From: Mastigias papua
Taxonomy: Eukaryota > Cnidaria > Scyphozoa > Rhizostomeae > Mastigiidae
Assembly (NCBI GenBank): GCA_964019165.1
Contig: OZ025276.1
Location: 14,834,813 to 14,898,812 of the forward strand
Direction of reading: 5' to 3'
DNA length: 64,000 nucleotides
The stretch's first letter is position 1. The number at the start of each line of letters is the position of its first letter. The position numbers and the translations under genes were made by a program. Of this stretch, positions 50,701-59,644 are shown in pieces. The notes beneath the pieces are model-generated. The model did not search any database and was not told where the DNA came from. It saw nothing but the letters and a program-made list of their open reading frames with translations.

Positions 50701-53700
50701 ACGAATTTCCGGCCCTCAAAGTTATACATCGAATGATTTAACAGTTGAGCTATAGAGTGATGGTTTTAAGCAAATTCTCAAGGGAGAGTCATTTCCTGGC
50801 ATTGGGGCCCCCTCTCACATAAAAAAATTGTATACGTATGAATTCATTTGGATTGTTCTGTGGTTGTTCATACGTTGTTTTAAGCTTGAAGTATTGTATG
50901 TAAAGAAAATAAAGATGAAATTCATATTCAAAGCTCTGAAAATTGTTACTGATAATTTCTTCAGCGTTACTTTACGAGTTTTCAAATGTTACCGTATCGA
51001 CTGTCTTTCCAAACCTGTTGAGTTCTCTCTGAAATCTCTTCTCAGGCGGACAAAGTGAGTTCTAACAAAATAAAAACATCCGACAGTACTGAGACTTTGG
51101 ATCAGTCAAATGAAGAACAGGACCAAATACAGGTAATTTACAATATGTATGTTTTATTAGTGAATACGCCAAAATCATATGGAACAAGATTTGACAGAAG
51201 CTAAAAAATCCCAACTGTCATTTTGAAAATAATATTTGGTAGCTTGTCAAATACCTCTCTGATGATGAAATCGATTTTTTCATATGGACCATTTGTTTGT
51301 CCCTAGAACCACAAATACATCGTACAGGCTGTAGTTGTTAGAGATAGTTGGCCACTGACGAAAAACCAATGGAACTTCATTTCAACGTTGAAACAGATGG
51401 AAAAGACAGAGGGTGAAGGTAGAACCTCTTCTTCCATTCATGATAATTTTTCTCTAAACGGCTGATTTTCTTTATTCTGTTGCTTTTTGGGTCTTAGGCT
51501 ATTCGAAGCAAAGAATCGAGTGGTTAAGCAGATAGCAGTGATTTTAAAAGACATATCTCTATGAGTTTAAGAGATAGAAAAGAGAGCATGTACTGCCTTG
51601 TTGGGTTCACACAACTCAACTGCCTTGTTGGGTTCACACAACTCAACAAATCTAGTAATAGACCAACTGATTTGTCTCTGGAAATTGTTAGTCGATCAAA
51701 ATTACCTAAACTGAATGCTATGGTAGTATATAATTTTTGAGATTGTATTTTATTTGTGTGATGAAATTTTCCTTCAAGCACTTGAAACGTCAACCAAAAC
51801 AGAGAAGCACAGCGCTGGACAGAAGGGTAAAAAGGGATCAAAGGAAAGCAAAGATGGAAAATCGGGGAAAACTCATCAGCAAGCAGCAAATTCAAGGCCA
51901 AGCTCACAGGTAAAGAAGAATTGACTTTTGAGATCGATAATTACTGATTCAATTCTGTCTTGTCGATTAAAATATTAACATGATTAATTGACCTCTTATA
52001 CAGACTTTCCCGTTCTTCATTACGAGGCCAGCGAAAAAGTGAGGGTGCTTTTGAACTTGATTCTGTGACAGATGATACTCAGAGCTGTAAAATTTTGGAC
52101 GAATAATATTCTATCAGTTGTAAAGTTTTTTCATTTCTCGTTCTTTTTCTCTCTCTAAGGCATTTACTATTCCGACGAAAGAAGGGCACTGAGTATTGCA
52201 AACAAAAGGCCCGAAAGTGGCTAATATCAGATCTATTCGAACCAACTCGAAAAATTAATCTGTAGAGAGTGCTGTTAGATTGATAAATTCAATGATAGAA
52301 GAACCAGAAATTGTAAAACTCATAATACAATTGTAGGCTCAGACAGTTATGAGGAACTTTTATTGGTGGCTTTGTAGACTGTTAATGAAAAAGCGATTGA
52401 TTTCGAATATGGAGTGGTTCAAAAATGAGTTTGGGATCCCGGTAGCCATTTATGCTATGTAATAAATAATGACTTGGAATTATATGATGAACAGATGAAA
52501 TTTCATGCGATAACATGGTTAGAATGGTATTCTATTCGTTGCTAAAACCATGTAAATAACTGAGACATTATTTGCAAAGCTCAGGTTTAAGCATAAACTT
52601 TACTATCAGTGCCACGATGAGCAAGAGAGTCATTACAAAGAACACAAATTACTAAGAAAATACACCATGTTACATTATTATGATGAATCCTTGAAATTGT
52701 ACACATCATCATTTATGTAATTTTTTATCTATTTATAGCAATTTGATACCACAAAACCAAATTGGATTTTCAGAGTTGTCTGTGATGCATCTGGGGTAAG
52801 ATATTAGTGTACTATTCTGGTTCTATTTAATGGTTTAACGTCCCTGCTCATTTGCTCATATATTGTGCAGGCGTATGGCTCTCTCAAAGTGCAATACTGC
52901 ATGAGAGAGCAATTTATGTTCATTTATATTTATGTTCATTTATATTTATGTCCATTTATATTTATGTTCATTCTTCATTTTGTTTTGTGGTCCACTGTGC
53001 ACTTTTTTTAGCAAAAGTACATCGCTTATTTTGATTTGAGAAGGATTTATAACAAGGACTGATTTTGTTTGGCTATAAAACGTTCTAATACATGATAAAT
53101 GTTTCTGATGTTTGGATGTTCTAAGACAACATATAGGCATAAATGTGCTCCTACCAGTCTAAAAATGTCATTTCTAATAAAGTATAAGTCATTATGTAGA
53201 AAAGTGGTCTCCGGTTGTTTGTGCCAGCGTGCAAGATATGCAAGAAACAGTAGTACAATTTTACGCATAGAACGAACACCTGTTTGGTACCAAATGATAT
53301 TGTCTTAAATACGTCCAGTCACTAGCCGTCGGTTGAGTTCAATGTGATATAACTTGTTTACAGGGTGAAATAGAAATAAAAAGAGATACGGAAAGACAAG
53401 ATGAGATTAAGGCAATGAAAGCAGCTTGGGAAGCAGAAGAACCCGGTAGGGCAGCCAAGGTAATGAAATTTATTGGCACAAATTCTATTTGTTGAATTAT
53501 TTTGATTTATTTGAATATAATTTGGAGATTTGATTTGAAGCTTGCGAAAGTAAGCTATTTACACAACATTAACAACTGTCTAATGTGTGGGAATTCATAC
53601 TGGCAACTTGTACTGAAGGTTGATTCGGCGAATTTTTAGGAAAATGTTGTTTACTAGAAATGAGATGTCCAGCCTTCATCTTCTCCTCTTTTTAACATTT

Positions 53701-56700
53701 TGCTCTTTTGAATTAATTTTAATATCTTTTCCTTAGGCTCAGCAAACTCGAATGAAGTTCTTAAATGAAAATACGATTAAGCTGAGCAAAGATATTAAGG
53801 ATGGACCCCAAGATGAGAATGAAAAAGCACCTCCTGAATCAGGTAAACTTGCAATTTTTCGATCTGACGAAGGTAAAGAGAAGTTTCTCTCCGAACTACA
53901 CTGATCAAGGTATCGACATTTAGGCCTAGGGTCAGGGTCTGAAAACAGTGGTCCTGACCATTAATAGTGGTCTTGAGAACCAGATGCTTAAAATTATTTG
54001 CCTAGGAATTAGCGGGTACTACAATTGTGAAATTTTGTTCCATAACGAACAAGAGCATGGAAGTGTATTTCACAAAATCCATTCCTTGTACGAAACGGGT
54101 GTGGTTCTGGACAACATTGCTTCGGGTTCCTCGTATTAACCTCTCCGCCAAATATTCGTCTTGTAAATATCCTTTAGCTTAGGCCGTGTATCGGCTACTT
54201 AGCTTGCGGCAGAGAACAGTGTGCGATGCTGTTCTTGAGAAAAAGCTGGCTGATGACGTAAGTACGGTGGCCCATACAGGTCAAACACAATACACTTATC
54301 AAAAACACAATACACTTATCGAAAACACAATACATTTATCGAAAACACAAAACATTTATCGAAAACACAATACATTTATCGAAAACAAGATAAAGTTATC
54401 GAAAACACAATACACTTATTGAAAACACAATACACTTATCGAAAACGCAATACACTTATCGAAAATACAATACATTTATCGAAAATAAGATTCAATTTAC
54501 AAACCCAAGGGGTGCAAATAAGGGTGGCGGTGTGGGTGGGGGTTATTTTAGAAACATAAAATTCTAAGTGTTTTGATAGTTTCTTATACTATAGAAGTTA
54601 GTTCGATTAAATTGATTGACATTACAATTGATTGAGGTAGGTATAGTTAGGTACGCAGGGACAACACTCCGCATAGACAAAAATTGAAGTTCAACGGCGT
54701 AGTACCCGCCACAGAAATAGCGAATAAAAAAGGAATTATACGATTTGTGGCGATTCATGGAAATATTTCTGAAACGGGCAAAACACTTAGTGCGATTAGA
54801 CTTTTCTTCGTTGATGTTGGAAGCTGATGTAGTGTGGTTTAGCATGCAGCGAACACTGAGCCAGAGATACGCGATTGTATTAGCGAACTGTTCTACTGAC
54901 TAACATTGAACTGCACTCATACATACACAAATACTCATGATGAAACATTACATTAGAATTACTGAATAACTATAAAAAGAAGGATGGGTAGACTAGATAA
55001 ACAAAAGCAAAGGAATGACCCGAGCTGTATGAAGTGATGACAGGGATGATGTAAGGAAAGGTGATGCCCAGTCGTGAAGTGACAGTGGCTGACATTGGTT
55101 CCATTCGGTAGGATAGGAATAAAGTCTCTCCTCATCTGGCTCTGAACTGTGCTGTTTCCTAATTTTGAATAATCCTATGCAAGCGCGTGTTATGATTTCC
55201 ACAAGTGTATTGTGTTTTCGAAAATTTATTGTGTTTTCGATAAATGTATTGTGTTTCCGATAAATGTATTTTGTTTTCTATAAGTGTATAGTGTTTTCGA
55301 TAAATGTATTTTGTTTTCTATAAGTGTATAGTGTTTTCGATAAATGTATTGTGTTTTCGATAAATGTATTGTGTTTTCCATAAATGTATTGTGTTTTCGA
55401 TAAATGTATTGTGTTTTCGGTAAATGTATTGTGTTTTCCATAAATGTATTGTGTTTTCGATAAATGTATTGTGTTTTCGGTAAATGTATTGTGTTTTCCA
55501 TAAATGTATTGTGTTTTCGATAAATGTATCTTGTTTTCGATAAATGTATTGTGTTTTCGATAAATGTATTGTGTTTTCGATAAATGTATTGTGTTTTCGG
55601 TAAATGTATCTTGTTTTCCATAAATGTATTGTGTTTTCGATAAATGTATCTTGTTTTCGATAAATGTATTGTGTTTTCTATAAGTGTATTGTGTTTTTGA
55701 TAAGTGTATTGTGTTTGACCTGTATGGGCCACCGTACGTAAGGGTATAAAATTCTATATCAAAACTTTAAGGCCAGTTGAGAGCATTTCAGAAATACTAG
55801 AGTCGATTTTGCAACTTTAACACAACGTGAGCTAGAGTCATTACATCATATCTAAATGAAAGAAAAAGAGCTACATACCTAATGGCAAATAGTCCAAAGC
55901 ATGAGAACTTCAATGAGACTAAGTCTTCACCAAGCAAGGAGTGACCGTCTTGTAAAGCCATTTTGTACAAATAGAAGGGAAATCAGAACAAGAAGAAAGT
56001 ACACAATAAGAGTTGTTCCATGAGTACGGTCCATCGATAACTAACAATAGATTCTCTGCTTACACAAGCCCACAGAGTTCCCAAGATAATTTGGAAATTT
56101 CTCGACACAGAAAGAAAGATACATATTTGAAATCCTCATGGGTTTTGCACAAATGGCTAAAATTGATAAATGGGATTTCAGAGGAATCACTCTTAGGAAG
56201 CGGAGTCATTTTATGGTTACAACTGAAATCCCCAAGTTTCATTATAAATAATTGAAACACGACTCCATGGTTCACCCCTTTCCAGTTCTATTCTTTGTAG
56301 AACTGCCCAACCCATCGCAAAAGCTATAAAGTGGATTGCGACCTAGGCCTGGTTTTTTACAGGCCAATTGTAGCAATATTTACTTTATAAGAAAACATTG
56401 TTGTAACAAAAATAAAATTTGGATCGTTGCCATTTCAGTTCCATCGTCAGTTTCGCCAAGTTTAACCTTGGACAATGAGCCAACAGAACTGATGTTGTCG
56501 CCTCCTGCCAAAGACCAAGAAATCATCCTAAAACCATTCGATTTATCTCCATACATCAGGTTAGTATCCGCATGTGGTAATGGCCGCATGACTAATACCT
56601 TTTATAGTTGAAAAGAGTTGAATGGTTGCAAATTGATCTGAAACTGCTTGATGGGTCAGCAAATGTGGAGAGATATGGAATAATTTCACTGGTATTTCGA

Positions 56701-58007
56701 TACCTACCATAAATCCTTGAACTAGCCCCTCCCTGGTGGCTTATTTATTTTTTATACCTTTTGCATGGGGGCCTATCCAAGAGGACAGCTTACTCGAGAG
56801 TGGCTTATAAATTATCTGACACATGCAGTATGAAAAGTTCTTTCTCCAACTCTTCCCCATAATATTAAGAGAGGAGTCTAAATTTAAGCACCAATGTATA
56901 GTCAAGTTTTCATCATCCACTATGGTGGGGGGGGCCTATTTGAGGGGGGTAAGACGGTAGTAACAACATGAAGATCTAGTATACTTGTTTATTCAAGGGG
57001 AGTGCTTTTTCGAGGGGGTCCAATCCTATGATTTACAGTATTGTCACTCTCTGAAGTTAGAAGACCATCTTCCTTGATCGCTTGCTCTTTTAGACAATCC
57101 TTTTTAAAGACCCAGATTAGGTGATATCACCAAGGCAAGAGTGTCATGTTTGGACACGCTGAATAATGTCCAATCATTTAAAAATATTTCAAACCTACTC
57201 TACTTTTAAAACTCGGTCTTGCTTGTAGATCAACTGGAAAATCGACGCTGTTGGACGAAAAAGTGGAAGAGAGGCTAAGACTGGAAATGATAGAAAAAAT
57301 TCGAAAGTACAAGGAATTTAGAGAGAATGTTTTGGAAGCAAGAGAAGCGGATAGGATTGCTAGAAATCTTGAGAAGGAAAAGCAACTTCAAGAATATGAG
57401 GATATGCAAGTAAGAAAATTCATCAGTTATTAAATCATTATACGATATTTAATTGCTGTTGGAGGTTTTCGATTAAACTCTTGCTCCAAGAAACACTTGG
57501 GAAGAAAGTAATGCATTTTTGGCATTAACATCTTTGACATAGTCTAACCGAATTTGACGTACGAATGAACATAGGACCCTACCTCGATTGCAAGTGATAT
57601 TAGAAAAGAGGTTTCCACAATATTCGAGCCTCAAATGCTCATGAATCATGAAACCAAAAAAATCGCTACATCTTGGCTACAGCATTTCTACCATAAGTGC
57701 AAGATTTTCAATTCTCCTTTTGCCGAGTGCAAATTCTTGTAATTATGTTCTGCTTTAGTACAGCATATTGGGAAGTATGCTTGCATTGATTTTACAGGCA
57801 AAACTGGATGAAAACCGGCAGGCGATACATATTCTCCGCGAACAATACCGACAGAAATTCATAGACCAGCCTCCTGTTGACAACACAAGCGAGGTAAGCA
57901 AGAAAAGAAAGACCCCGTCACCAGGACGAGGTAGAAAAACACCAAGGAGCAAATCGCCAAAGGAGAAATCAAAAACAAAAACACCATCGAAAGGGAAAAA
58001 AAAGTAG
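32712..58007 (+). CDS. ADGB: Androglobin (calpain-like/globin chimera), complete 34-exon gene
   Basis: Androglobin is a chimeric protein of ciliated and spermatogenic cells: an N-terminal calpain-like region, a rearranged globin split by a calmodulin-binding IQ motif, and a long C-terminal region. Exons: 32712-32782, 34837-34957, 35200-35256, 35623-35724, 36043-36129, 36395-36679, 37409-37548, 37872-38269, 38758-38873, 39544-39809, 40313-40511, 41002-41260, 41380-41602, 41841-41904, 42324-42597, 43112-43271, 43671-43785, 44574-44732, 44954-45245, 45864-46092, 47214-47367, 47539-47729, 48831-48912, 49392-49509, 50489-50640, 51046-51132, 51307-51418, 51779-51909, 52739-52795, 53364-53459, 53737-53842, 56439-56559, 57229-57409, 57798-58007. 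They sum to 5415 nt (1804 codons plus stop), with matching phases and GT-AG borders throughout. Conserved blocks include IPVWPEWSDQDIAAEKW, HFFEEPEGRIELP, LMRWII, HCLTGWLPE, DEWTRIAFADY and PNSWFI-like TNSWFILF. Human ADGB is about 1667 aa; the extra length here lies mostly in charged linkers. The ATG at 32712 starts MTSKAPKKKDS, similar to the Lys-rich vertebrate start. Confidence 0.97.
35623..38269 (+). CDS. ADGB: ADGB exons 4-8: calpain-like region and charged linker
   Basis: Residues 84-420 of androglobin. Exon 4 gives HFFEEPEGRIELP and YSWRRFQD. Exon 6 gives LMRWII and AWKPWHHIW, then NPGGKYCVKIFWM. Exon 7 gives SWRKVTVDDFVPCDE and FWPLLLSKALVKVA. Exon 8 gives IIHCLTGWLPE. This order follows the cysteine-protease fold of calpains: W-R-x-V-x-V-D-D-x-x-P is the calpain GxWxxVxVDDxLP block, and His305 in HCLTGW sits where calpains have the catalytic His. 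I could not identify a convincing catalytic Cys, in line with calpain-like domains that may be inactive. Residues about 350-420 are an extreme Lys/Glu-rich linker. Confidence 0.85.
41380..43785 (+). CDS. ADGB: ADGB exons 13-17: middle region before the globin
   Basis: Residues about 701-979. The block WMEYDEFCLCFR-TLWIFHKSTTY spans exons 13 and 14. Exon 15 ends in LYLFVDSLSKIELLISFSSF, exon 16 has YSWKSLVTGLPSLRIKTTG and exon 17 has RHVMRFMIQAPIGYHVDIC. These match the vertebrate androglobin segment between the protease-like part and the globin, which resembles beta-sandwich calpain domain III. The first half of exon 13 is a variable acidic linker. Confidence 0.75.
44574..46092 (+). CDS. ADGB: ADGB exons 18-20: permuted globin with IQ motif
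   Basis: Residues 980-1205. Exon 18 opens with RFTEHAVNTLLGITDMI, which aligns with the globin E helix. Exon 19 begins with a G-helix-like ALFSSFAQAAKSELGSEF and an H-helix-like SIEALKYEVALCMKKHL. It then carries IQAWFRGTSLR (about 1111-1121), an exact IQxxxRGxxxR calmodulin-binding motif. Exon 20 follows with FAVHMYREMFRGWPELYKIF, which reads like globin helices A to C (IYxxLFxxxPELxxLFPFF). Late helices first, then IQ, then early helices is the circular permutation described for androglobin. His987 falls at the distal E7 position, where vertebrate androglobin has Gln. I see no obvious His at the proximal F8 position. Confidence 0.85.
45513..45646. mobile_element. hAT-like MITE in ADGB intron 19
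   Basis: A 134-bp element has inverted ends CAGTGGCTCCCAAACTTT at the left and, reversed, CAGTGGTTCCCAAACTTT at the right, typical of hAT non-autonomous elements. The left flank CTCTAACC recurs at the right side but five bases beyond the terminus, in DNA made of CTCTAACC/CTCTAGCC-like repeats (45655-45740). The exact target duplication is therefore unclear. Confidence 0.7.
46999..47040. repeat. (GAAT)n microsatellite in ADGB intron 20
   Basis: Perfect GAAT/AATG tetranucleotide repeats cover about 40 bp, some 170 bp before the next exon. Confidence 0.9.
47707..47921 (+). repeat. 43-bp tandem repeat, five copies, spanning an ADGB splice donor
   Basis: Five tandem copies of a 43-bp unit start inside the end of ADGB exon 22 and run into intron 22: 47707-47749, 47750-47792, 47793-47835, 47836-47878, 47879-47921. 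Each unit contains the exon end CATCATATTCAG followed by the donor GTAATT, then CATTATTTTAATAG, which resembles an acceptor. The donor is thus present five times. The first donor keeps frame. Reading through it meets an in-frame TAA at once. Confidence 0.9.
47974..48410. mobile_element. Terminal-inverted-repeat element in ADGB intron 22
   Basis: The ends are inverted: left TACCGTAGTTACTCGATTAA and, reversed, right TACCGTAATGACTCGACTGA, each followed by AGTCCCCC or GTCCCCC. The interior has repeated GGGGCTTATTTG-like blocks. No long open frame is present, so it is non-autonomous. The flanks show no clear target duplication beyond a possible TA. A diverged relative lies at 56706-57040. Confidence 0.65.
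50686..50760 (-). repeat. tRNA-derived SINE fragment or tRNA pseudogene
   Basis: On the minus strand the sequence has a box-A-like TAGCTCAACTG near its start and, about 45 bases later, a degraded box-B-like stretch ending ATTCGTGCC, then CTCGCTCGGGTC. The spacing suits a tRNA-derived promoter, but the anticodon and T arms do not pair well, so this is not a working tRNA gene. Confidence 0.4.
51594..51647. repeat. Perfect 27-bp tandem duplication in ADGB intron 27
   Basis: Two identical 27-bp copies beginning TGCCTTGTTGGGTTCACACA lie side by side at 51594-51620 and 51621-51647. Identity suggests a recent event. Confidence 0.85.
52739..58007 (+). CDS. ADGB: ADGB exons 29-34: C-terminal coiled-coil tail
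   Basis: Residues 1549-1804. Exon 29 gives KPNWIFRVV and exon 30 gives DEIKAMKAAWEAEEPGRA, both strongly conserved in androglobins (vertebrate DEIRAMKQAWETTEPGRA). Exon 32 ends in FDLSPYIR, matching vertebrate MDLSQYVR. Exon 33 is a charged helix predicted to form a coiled coil. Exon 34 ends in a very basic Lys/Pro/Ser tail with a terminal KGKKK, as in vertebrates. The intron between exons 31 and 32 contains the foldback element. Confidence 0.9.
52914..52973. repeat. Short 18-bp tandem repeat in ADGB intron 29
   Basis: Three to four copies of TGTTCATTTATATTTA-type units run in tandem shortly after the exon ending at 52795. They have no coding value. Confidence 0.75.
54264..55735. mobile_element. 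Foldback transposon with satellite-like inverted arms
   Basis: Both ends read ACGGTGGCCCATACAGGTCA (the right end on the opposite strand), flanked by ACGTAAGT (54256-54263) and ACGTAAGG (55736-55743), a near-perfect 8-bp target duplication. Inside each terminus is an array of about 20-bp units containing ACACAATACATTTATCG: about ten copies at 54281-54490 and about 26 inverted copies at 55205-55727. The right arm shows a partial three-unit higher-order pattern (CA/GA/GG variants). The middle (54491-55204) has no convincing open frame. The 168-codon frame through the right arm is a repeat artefact. The element lies in ADGB intron 31 and would form a long hairpin in the primary transcript. Confidence 0.85.
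56706..57040. mobile_element. Diverged second TIR element in ADGB intron 32
   Basis: It begins TACCATAAATCCTTGAACTA and ends, reversed, TACTGTAAATCATAGGATTG, with GGGGGCCTATTTGAGGGGGG-like blocks inside. The layout and motifs match the element at 47974-48410, but the copy is older and more diverged. No open frame or clear target duplication. Confidence 0.5.
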
Positions 58008-59103
58008 AAATGTTTCGTCAATTTGTATCTAATATGTTGAACTATTGGTTTCGAAAAAAGCCTCTGGTTGTTTAAATACGTACATGTAAATATAATTTCC
58101 ATGTGAATATTCTCAAATGAATAAATGACTGTTCAACTTGTTAATGTTTACAAGAATTTGATAATTTTTCTATCATGAGAGCTGAATACACTTGTTAATA
58201 TAAGACTACTTGATCAATGTCGTCAAATGCATTCCGGCTTCGTGGGAGAGGATTCTTGAAGAGAGGTAAGCTTATATCACAAGGGCACAATGTGAGATTT
58301 TTGCTGATAGTTATTAAAAAATTCAGTAAAGTCAAATCTATATGATATCTAACCACGAAAGGTACAATCGACATTGGATGACTAGACTGCCCGATAACTC
58401 CAACATTCGCTACCTCAAACACCCTTTTGACTCCCCTCGTTTACTAGAGGACTTCAATACGTCATGGGATTTTTCTGAATAACTTAGCGGTAGAAATTAA
58501 ATTAGAAAAGAGGTTTCATTGCCAAAAATGAAGAACTTAGGCCTAGCAGGTTGCTTGGATTTGTATCTTAGATTAAATCTACATGCATAAAAGGAATAGC
58601 ATGCTAAAATGGAAATAGTATGTCTATGAAAAACATTTTGAAAAATAGTTTTTACTCTGATATTACAAACTACCAAACGTTCTAGTATTTTAAATATAAA
58701 AATAATTATTATTTACTATTAAAGGCATCAGGGATAACATGAAATCGGAAAAAAACTAAAAGTTGTGAGAATCATTTTCAAAGATATAACCGTCGCTAAT
58801 AAGGTGAAAGATTTTGGCTTCTACTGCTTAGCTGACTAAATGATTGGCCGTAGGTTCTACCAGATGATCAGCACAAACATCTCCTTTTCAAGAATAAAAC
58901 TTACTCTCAGACAATGCCGCTGATGACTCTACGGCATCACTCTAATAAGTTTACTCCTTTGGGATGTTCTTCTTGAATATAGATTACAATTTAAGTTAAC
59001 TTTGGTGATTTTTGACGTTAAATAACCAAACTCCGATGTAAATAACTAGATTCTGATAGGGATTGCATACAATGAAAAGAACAGAATCAGTTCAGTAGGA
59101 CAG
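58008..59103. other. ADGB 3' region and intergenic DNA
   Basis: This is the ADGB 3' untranslated region followed by AT-rich DNA without a supported gene, up to the left end of the Mutator-like element. Confidence 0.6.
58120..58125 (+). other. Polyadenylation signal of ADGB
   Basis: AATAAA lies 113 bases past the ADGB stop codon, giving a short 3' untranslated region. Confidence 0.6.
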
Positions 59104-59644
59104 TTAAGGTGGGTGACTAGTCAAAATCATGAAAAAAATCAAAATTTGAGATGTGATGCCAACGATGTCTATAGGGCTTAAACTTTCCTATACCACAGTT
59201 ATTTCCCCAAACTTAGCACTAATGGGGGCTGTTTAGCACATTTTGAACCCCCTATGTTCTTGCATACTTGGCATAAAAAGGTTGAAAATTGTTTGAAAGT
59301 CGGATGCATTTTCTCTGTATAGAGCCACGCAATGCTTAGACCCAACACATCATTCGAATCGTCTCCTTTAGCTCTGTCTATTTATGCTGCCTTTGTATCA
59401 TTATACTCCGTCAGTTCTTTGTTAGTTGAGGATTTTCAATGGGTAGTAAACAAAAGAATCTTTGTAATGTCTTTGTTTAGATAACAATAGCAAAATATCG
59501 GCATTTTATTGGACAATGCATAGAAACCTAGCTCATTGATTGGTTAACTTTAAACATATGGCCTAGGCAGAACAGATCGATGCTTTGATGAATGCATAGA
59601 GGCGAAGAAACGTATAGCTTACAAGATCAAAACTAGGTTTGAAG

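Noticed and set aside
50686..50760. Functional tRNA gene on the minus strand
   Set aside because: Box A is acceptable but box B and the arm pairing are degraded, so it is better read as a SINE fragment.
55226..55732. 168-codon minus-strand open frame of Lys-His-Asn-Thr-rich repeats
   Set aside because: It is produced by the 20-bp satellite arm of the foldback element. The peptide only repeats the DNA unit, and no start context or homology supports it.
57229..57260. P-loop-like STGKSTLLD at the start of ADGB exon 33
   Set aside because: The GKST is at a splice join in a coiled-coil tail; there is no preceding G-x-x-x-x-G fold or any ATPase domain.
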